Assembly: GCA_964516635.1 (NCBI GenBank) | Contig: CAZEZY010000014.1 | Location: 1-26,620 of the forward strand | Reading direction: 5' to 3' | Source of the DNA: CAZEZY01 sp964516635 | GTDB lineage: Bacteria > Pseudomonadota > Gammaproteobacteria > Burkholderiales > Burkholderiaceae_C | DNA length: 26,620 nt | Shown: positions 22,790 through 26,620 of the stretch, in pieces | How the letters are laid out: every line of letters starts with the position of its first letter | Position numbering within the stretch: the stretch's first letter is position 1 | The notes under the pieces: model-generated | Databases searched by the model: none | Seen by the model: the letters and a program-made list of their open reading frames with translations, nothing else | What the model was told of the DNA's origin: nothing | Translations under genes and position numbers: made by a program

Positions 22790-24256
22790 ATGGGCCAGAA
22801 ATTGAAGATTGCAGGATGGATCGCCGTGGGCGCGCTGGCTGGCGCACTGACCACGGTGCAGTTGCAGGCGGTGGCGCGGGGCGCCATGTCGCCCCTGCCA
22901 CTCGAAGAGCTTCAGCAACTGGCCGCTGTATTCGGCATGATCAAAACCGATTACGTGGAGCCGGTGGACGACAAGAAACTCATCACCGACGCCATTTCGG
23001 GCATGGTTTCCTCGCTGGACCCGCACTCCCAGTTTTTCGACAGCAAGAGTTTCAAGGAATTCCGCGAAGGCACCAGCGGTCGTTTCGTGGGCGTGGGCAT
23101 CGAAATCACGATGGAAGACGGTCTGGTCAAGGTGGTTTCGCCCATCGAAGACTCCCCCGCCTTCCGCGCGGGCCTCAAGTCCAACGACCTGATCACCAAG
23201 ATCGACGAAACGCCGGTCAAGGGCATGTCGATCAGCGACGCCGTCAAGCGCATGCGCGGTGAACCCAACACCCGTGTCACGCTCACCATCTTCCGACGCG
23301 ACGAAAACCGCACCTTCCCGGTCACCATCACCCGCCAGGAAATCCGCACCCAGAGCGTGCGTGGGCGCGTGATCGAACCGGGGTATGCCTGGTTGCGAGT
23401 GTCGCAGTTCCAGGAACGCACGGTGGAAGACTTTGCCCGCCGCCTCGAAGCCATCTACAAGGAACAGCCTGACCTGAAAGGGCTGGTGCTCGACCTGCGC
23501 AACGACCCAGGAGGCCTCCTCGATGCTGCTGTGGCCCTGTCAGCCGCCTTCCTGCCCGACAACGTGGTCGTGGTCACCACCAACGGCCAGCTGGCCGAGA
23601 GCAAAGCCACCTTCCTGGCGTCGCCACGCTACTACATGCGCCGCAGCGGCCCCGACCCGATACGCCGTCTGACGGACAACACCAACGGCATCTTCAAGAC
23701 CGTGCCACTGGTGGTGCTGGTCAACGAAGGGTCGGCATCGGCCAGCGAGATCGTGGCTGGCGCCCTGCAGGACCACCAGCGTGCCATCATCATGGGCAGT
23801 CAGACGTTCGGCAAAGGCTCGGTGCAGACCGTTCGCCCGCTCGGCCCCGATACCGGTCTGAAGCTCACCACGGCCCGTTACTACACCCCCAAGGGTCAGA
23901 CCATCCAGGCACGCGGCATCGTGCCCGACGTGTGGCTGGACGAAACCGCCGAAGGCAATGTGCTGGCCGCCTTGCGCACCCGAGAAGCCGATCTGGGCAA
24001 CCGACTGGGCAATGGCCAGCCACGCGAACTCACCGAGGCCGAACGCGAAGCCGAGCGGCAGCGCGAGCAGGAACGCGAGCAAGCGCGTCAGCGGCTGGAG
24101 GAAGAGCAGCGCCGCAACCCGGGTCAGCGTCTGCTGCCCGAATTCGGGTCCGAGAAGGACTTCCAGCTCCAGCAGGCCCTCAACCAGCTCAAGGGCCTGC
24201 CGGTCATCGCCAGCAAGACGGCCACCGAACGCACCGAGCCCAAGGCCGAGAACTGA
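22790..24256 (+). CDS. S41-family C-terminal processing peptidase (CtpA/Prc-like)
   Basis: CtpA-type proteases act in the periplasm, usually on cell-wall hydrolases and misfolded or tagged proteins. The 488-residue protein has an N-terminal signal or anchor helix (about residues 8-28), a PDZ domain (about 90-170, with the GIGIEITMEDG and SPAFRAGLKSNDLI motifs), and the S41 catalytic domain. The serine-lysine dyad is Ser317 in GSASASEI and Lys342 in TFGKGSVQT, 25 residues apart as in E. coli Prc. The C-terminal 90 residues include a long charged Glu/Arg/Gln coiled-coil-like stretch (about 415-450). In other bacteria such proteases need a lipoprotein partner; none is adjacent. A ThiF-like gene follows after 9 bases. 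Confidence 0.93.
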   Translation: MGQKLKIAGWIAVGALAGALTTVQLQAVARGAMSPLPLEELQQLAAVFGMIKTDYVEPVDDKKLITDAISGMVSSLDPHSQFFDSKSFKEFREGTSGRFVGVGIEITMEDGLVKVVSPIEDSPAFRAGLKSNDLITKIDETPVKGMSISDAVKRMRGEPNTRVTLTIFRRDENRTFPVTITRQEIRTQSVRGRVIEPGYAWLRVSQFQERTVEDFARRLEAIYKEQPDLKGLVLDLRNDPGGLLDAAVALSAAFLPDNVVVVTTNGQLAESKATFLASPRYYMRRSGPDPIRRLTDNTNGIFKTVPLVVLVNEGSASASEIVAGALQDHQRAIIMGSQTFGKGSVQTVRPLGPDTGLKLTTARYYTPKGQTIQARGIVPDVWLDETAEGNVLAALRTREADLGNRLGNGQPRELTEAEREAERQREQEREQARQRLEEEQRRNPGQRLLPEFGSEKDFQLQQALNQLKGLPVIASKTATERTEPKAEN

Positions 24257-24265
24257 TGCCGGCCC

Positions 24266-25018
24266 ATGAATGACGAGCAGCTGCTGCGCTACTCGCGGCA
24301 CATTCTGCTGGACGAACTGGGGGTGGAAGGCCAGGAGAAACTGCTCGCCTCTCACGCCCTCGTGATTGGTGCGGGGGGCCTGGGCTCTCCGGTGGCGCTC
24401 TACCTGGCCAGTGCCGGCGTCGGACACATCACCCTGGTCGATCACGATGTGGTTGACGCCACCAACCTGCAACGCCAGATTGCCCACAACCTGGCCCGTG
24501 TGGGTTTGCCGAAGGCCGGGTCGGCCAAAGAGGCCATGCATGCGATCAATCCGGACGTGCGGATCGACACCGTGCTGCAGCGGGCCGACGCTGCCCTGCT
24601 CGACACGCTGGTCCCGGCCGCTCACGTGGTGCTGGATTGCACCGACAACTTCGCCACCCGACACGCCATCAACCGCGCCAGCGTGAAACACGGCGTGCCA
24701 CTGGTGTCGGGGGCAGCCATCCGGTTTGACGGGCAACTGTCGGTTTACGACCCACGAGATGCGGCTTCGCCGTGTTACGCGTGCGTCTTCCCTGACACCG
24801 ATGGCCTGGAAGAAACGCGTTGTGCCACCATGGGGGTGTTTGCGCCTCTGGTCGGCATCATCGGGACCATGCAGGCCGCCGAAGCCCTCAAACTGCTGAG
24901 CGGCATGGGGTCTAGGCTGGTCGGTCGCCTGCTCATGCTCGACGGCCGCGGGATGGAGTTCCACGAAGTCCAGCTGGGCAGGCAGCATGCCTGCGCCGTC
25001 TGCGGATCATCGGCCTGA
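24266..25018 (+). CDS. ThiF/MoeB/HesA-family adenylyltransferase (E1-like)
   Basis: These ATP-dependent enzymes adenylate the C-terminal Gly-Gly of small sulfur carrier proteins (MoaD, ThiS or similar). The 250-residue protein has the nucleotide-binding GAGGLGSPVALYLASAGVG (GxGGxG at 35-40), DHDVVDATNLQRQ, the DCTDNF motif, and two zinc-binding CxxC pairs (Cys170/Cys173 and Cys243/Cys246). Cys186 in ETRCATMGV sits at the position of the reactive cysteine in ThiF. It lacks a C-terminal rhodanese domain. Motifs fit both MoeB (molybdopterin) and ThiF (thiamine); neither moaD nor thiS is nearby, so the partner is open. It follows ctpA by 9 bases. Its TGA abuts the stop codon of the convergent gene with no spacer. 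Confidence 0.92.
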   Translation: MNDEQLLRYSRHILLDELGVEGQEKLLASHALVIGAGGLGSPVALYLASAGVGHITLVDHDVVDATNLQRQIAHNLARVGLPKAGSAKEAMHAINPDVRIDTVLQRADAALLDTLVPAAHVVLDCTDNFATRHAINRASVKHGVPLVSGAAIRFDGQLSVYDPRDAASPCYACVFPDTDGLEETRCATMGVFAPLVGIIGTMQAAEALKLLSGMGSRLVGRLLMLDGRGMEFHEVQLGRQHACAVCGSSA

Positions 25019-25025
25019 TCAGGCC
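25012..25025. terminator. Perfect 14-base palindrome across two abutting stop codons
   Basis: GGCCTGATCAGGCC is its own reverse complement and is centred on TGA|TCA, the stop of the ThiF-like gene and the complement of the stop of the DUF429 gene. In RNA it gives a GGCCT/AGGCC stem with a GATC loop from either strand. No T-run follows, so terminator strength is doubtful. Confidence 0.4.
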
Positions 25026-25873
25026 ATGACGATCCAGCCCTCAAGCGGATCGAATTCGGGCAATCCGTAGCGGGCGTCGCCTTGCCGGTGCTGTGCCTCG
25101 GCCCAGGCCGCCTGAATCAGACACAGCACCGCATCCAGGGTGTCGCCCTGGGGGTCGTTGATCAGGGCATCGCGCAAGGCGTTGGAGAGCTGGAGCCGTG
25201 CGTTCAGGGTCTGCAACCACGGTGTGGCGCCGGTTTCCAGGGCATGCAGCAGGTCTTTGCGGGCGATCAGCCGATCGGGCGTTTGTCGGGCACGGTCGTC
25301 GCTCTTGTAGCTGCGGCTGCTCAGCACGCCGCGGGCCAGCAGCCCTGGATAGGCTTCCAGGGCCACCCGGCGAGGGTCGCCCTCATGCAGGCCTGGCAGG
25401 GCCACCCCGGCGTCCAGCAGCAAAGGCACCCCGGCATGCAGCATGAATGCCACCGGCGGGTTCACCCACTTCATGCTCGGGCTCGAGCCTGCCGGGGCAT
25501 CGGTGGCGCGGTGGGCGAACTTGCCACCGACCGGCCGCGCCTGGCAAAACGCCGCGAACTGGTCACGAATGGTGGCCCGATCCAGCGCGGCATAGTGCCG
25601 CATGCAGTCCACCCAACGGGTGGGCCAGCCGAGTGTCTCCACGAGCTCACGGGGCAAACCGAACGGCAGGTCGAAAGCGCCCACCCAATGGCCCGGTGCT
25701 TGCAGTTTTTCAGCCCATGCAGGCAGGGTGTCGTAGCGTTCCAGCCTGGCCAGTTCGATCCGGCAGGCAGCACCCGATGAGCGCAGATGGCCGACCGCCA
25801 GGACAATCGGTTTGCGCCGGCTGGGCGCGCTCGTGAAATCACAGCCCCAGATTTCGGGGCCTTCAGCGGCCAT
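25019..25873 (-). CDS. DUF429 family protein (putative RNase H-fold nuclease-like)
   Basis: This 284-residue protein resembles the DUF429 family, proposed from structure-based grouping to have an RNase H-like fold; no biochemical activity is established. Visible features are an N-terminal GCDFTSAPSRRKPI, in which an early Asp opens the first strand, FDLPFGLP in the next conserved block, and ALEAYPGLLAR plus a DTLDAVLCLIQAAWAE helix near the C-terminus. Acidic residues at these places (Asp12, Asp in FDLPFG, Asp in DTLDA) would fit a metal-dependent fold. There is no signal peptide. It starts 6 bases after the BLUF gene, so it is the third gene of a folE-BLUF-DUF429 unit. Confidence 0.75.
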   Translation of the reverse strand: MAAEGPEIWGCDFTSAPSRRKPIVLAVGHLRSSGAACRIELARLERYDTLPAWAEKLQAPGHWVGAFDLPFGLPRELVETLGWPTRWVDCMRHYAALDRATIRDQFAAFCQARPVGGKFAHRATDAPAGSSPSMKWVNPPVAFMLHAGVPLLLDAGVALPGLHEGDPRRVALEAYPGLLARGVLSSRSYKSDDRARQTPDRLIARKDLLHALETGATPWLQTLNARLQLSNALRDALINDPQGDTLDAVLCLIQAAWAEAQHRQGDARYGLPEFDPLEGWIVMA

Positions 25874-25879
25874 GCGCGT

Positions 25880-26305
25880 TCAGGCGCGGCCGATGATGCT
25901 GGCCGTGGCCATCAGCTCTTCGAGCAGGGCCAGCGACACCTTGCCCGGCACGCTGTAGGGGTCGAATTCCGGTTTTTCGGAATACTTCAAGACGATGGAG
26001 GTGTTGAGCTTGGTCAGGTTCACCTGCCCCATGGTCCAGCCACCAAAACGCCGTTCGGTGATCTCTTCGTAGTGCAGCAACTCCACGTCCTTGTGGCGCG
26101 GGTCGGCCAGGATGTGGTTGTAGAGGTTGTTCACAGACCGGCGCCCGCCTTCGATGGCCTGCACGAAAATCCCGCCCCCGTAGCAGAGGATGCCGGTGAT
26201 GCCGTTTTGCAGGTTGTGGTGGCGCGCGGCTGCCAGGATCGACTCGATGGCATCGGTGCGGTCTTTGTCGACTGCACGGCTCACGTACAGAAGCCTCACC
26301 AGCAT
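25880..26305 (-). CDS. BLUF-domain blue-light photoreceptor
   Basis: BLUF proteins bind FAD and respond to blue light by rearranging hydrogen bonds around the flavin. This 141-residue protein is a stand-alone BLUF domain (about 1-95) plus a short alpha-helical cap (about 100-141), with no attached enzyme. All key residues are present at spacings equal to those recalled for AppA: Tyr7, Asn31, Gln49, Trp90 and Met92. That predicts a functional photocycle. With no effector domain, output must come through a partner protein, as for short BLUF proteins such as PixD or BlrB. It starts one base after the folE stop, so translation is coupled, and DUF429 follows after 6 bases. These neighbours are candidate partners or merely co-regulated. 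Confidence 0.93.
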   Translation of the reverse strand: MLVRLLYVSRAVDKDRTDAIESILAAARHHNLQNGITGILCYGGGIFVQAIEGGRRSVNNLYNHILADPRHKDVELLHYEEITERRFGGWTMGQVNLTKLNTSIVLKYSEKPEFDPYSVPGKVSLALLEELMATASIIGRA

Positions 26306-26306
26306 G

Positions 26307-26620
26307 TCATTTCCCCTTGGGAATGAGCGCCAGAAACTCGCGGCGCAAGTTGTTGTCCTTCAGGAAGACCCCCCGCATCACGGAGTTGATCATCTTGCTG
26401 TCCATGTCCTTGACACCGCGCCACGCCATGCAGTAGTGGCTGGCTTCCATGACGATGGCCAGGCCGTCGGGCTGGGTCTTTTCCTGAATCAGGTCGGCCA
26501 GTTGCACCACCGCCTCTTCCTGGATCTGCGGACGGCCCATGACCCATTCGGCCAGGCGGGCGTACTTGGACAGGCCGATCACGTTGGTGTGCTCGTTGGG
26601 CAGCACGCCGATCCAGATCT
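26307..26620 (-). CDS. folE: GTP cyclohydrolase I FolE (partial, C-terminal part)
   Basis: GTP cyclohydrolase I converts GTP to dihydroneopterin triphosphate, the start of folate, and in some bacteria of other pterins and deazapurines. Only the last 100 or so residues are present because the gene runs off the window end; the GTG at 26606 is internal, since in-frame residues IWIG precede it. Visible family segments are VIGLSKYARLAEWVMGRPQIQEE, the zinc-ligand cysteine in EASHYCMAWRG, and MINSVMRGVFLKDNNLRREF. The reading YCMAWRG and SKMINS differ from the more usual HLCMSMRG and TTTSA, so this may be a diverged paralogue; a second folE would be expected elsewhere in the genome. It is the first visible gene of a unit continuing into the BLUF and DUF429 genes. 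Confidence 0.9.
   Translation of the reverse strand, partial: IWIGVLPNEHTNVIGLSKYARLAEWVMGRPQIQEEAVVQLADLIQEKTQPDGLAIVMEASHYCMAWRGVKDMDSKMINSVMRGVFLKDNNLRREFLALIPKGK

Noticed and set aside
1..26620. CRISPR array, tRNA/rRNA genes, insertion sequences, prophage, attachment sites
   Set aside because: No regularly spaced repeats, cloverleaf-like sequence, transposase, integrase or terminal inverted repeats were seen; the window is dense conserved chromosomal DNA.

Overview
This window looks like a core chromosomal segment from a betaproteobacterium of the order Burkholderiales, most likely family Comamonadaceae. The evidence is the high GC content, an aerobic benzoyl-CoA (box) cluster, a DUF3460 gene next to scpA, the rhodanese-grxC-secB-gpsA block, and GC-rich palindromic repeat DNA inside metG. 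Genus cannot be fixed from sequence alone. Coding density is very high and no gene-free stretch exceeds about 170 bases. I see no tRNA, rRNA, CRISPR, insertion sequence, integrase or prophage. Almost every gene belongs to a known family.

Layout. (1) 1-6711 is the box pathway for aerobic benzoate degradation. boxR, boxC and boxB (cut by the window edge) lie on the minus strand. boxD and the benzoate-CoA ligase gene bclA diverge on the plus strand. BclA makes benzoyl-CoA, BoxB (with BoxA, outside the window) epoxidises it, BoxC opens the ring releasing formate, and BoxD oxidises the resulting semialdehyde. BoxR probably senses benzoyl-CoA; TGCA-repeat operator candidates lie in both intergenic regions that flank boxR. 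(2) 6716-12245 holds a minus-strand apbC/mrp plus PACE-efflux pair, then metG and a SulP transporter on the plus strand. (3) 12317-15035 holds DUF3460, scpA and nadB. (4) 15025-17731, on the minus strand, holds nadC, nadA and an unknown exported protein; with the convergent nadB it gives the whole aspartate-to-nicotinate-mononucleotide route. (5) 17901-19632 is panB-panC (pantothenate). (6) 19649-21876, on the minus strand, is rhodanese-grxC-secB-gpsA. (7) 21949-25018 is gpmA, the S41 protease gene ctpA and a ThiF/MoeB-family gene. (8) 25019-26620, on the minus strand, is a tightly packed folE (partial)-BLUF photoreceptor-DUF429 unit.

The observations most worth a second look are: the folE-BLUF-DUF429 unit, where a blue-light receptor with all key flavin-site residues is probably translationally coupled to GTP cyclohydrolase I; the BoxR operator architecture; a repeat-like segment translated in frame as part of the MetG linker; the TGATG overlap of a Fe-S carrier ATPase with a PACE exporter; and the hairpins, often containing stop codons, at all four convergent gene junctions. 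I did not find a clearly unprecedented multi-gene system.
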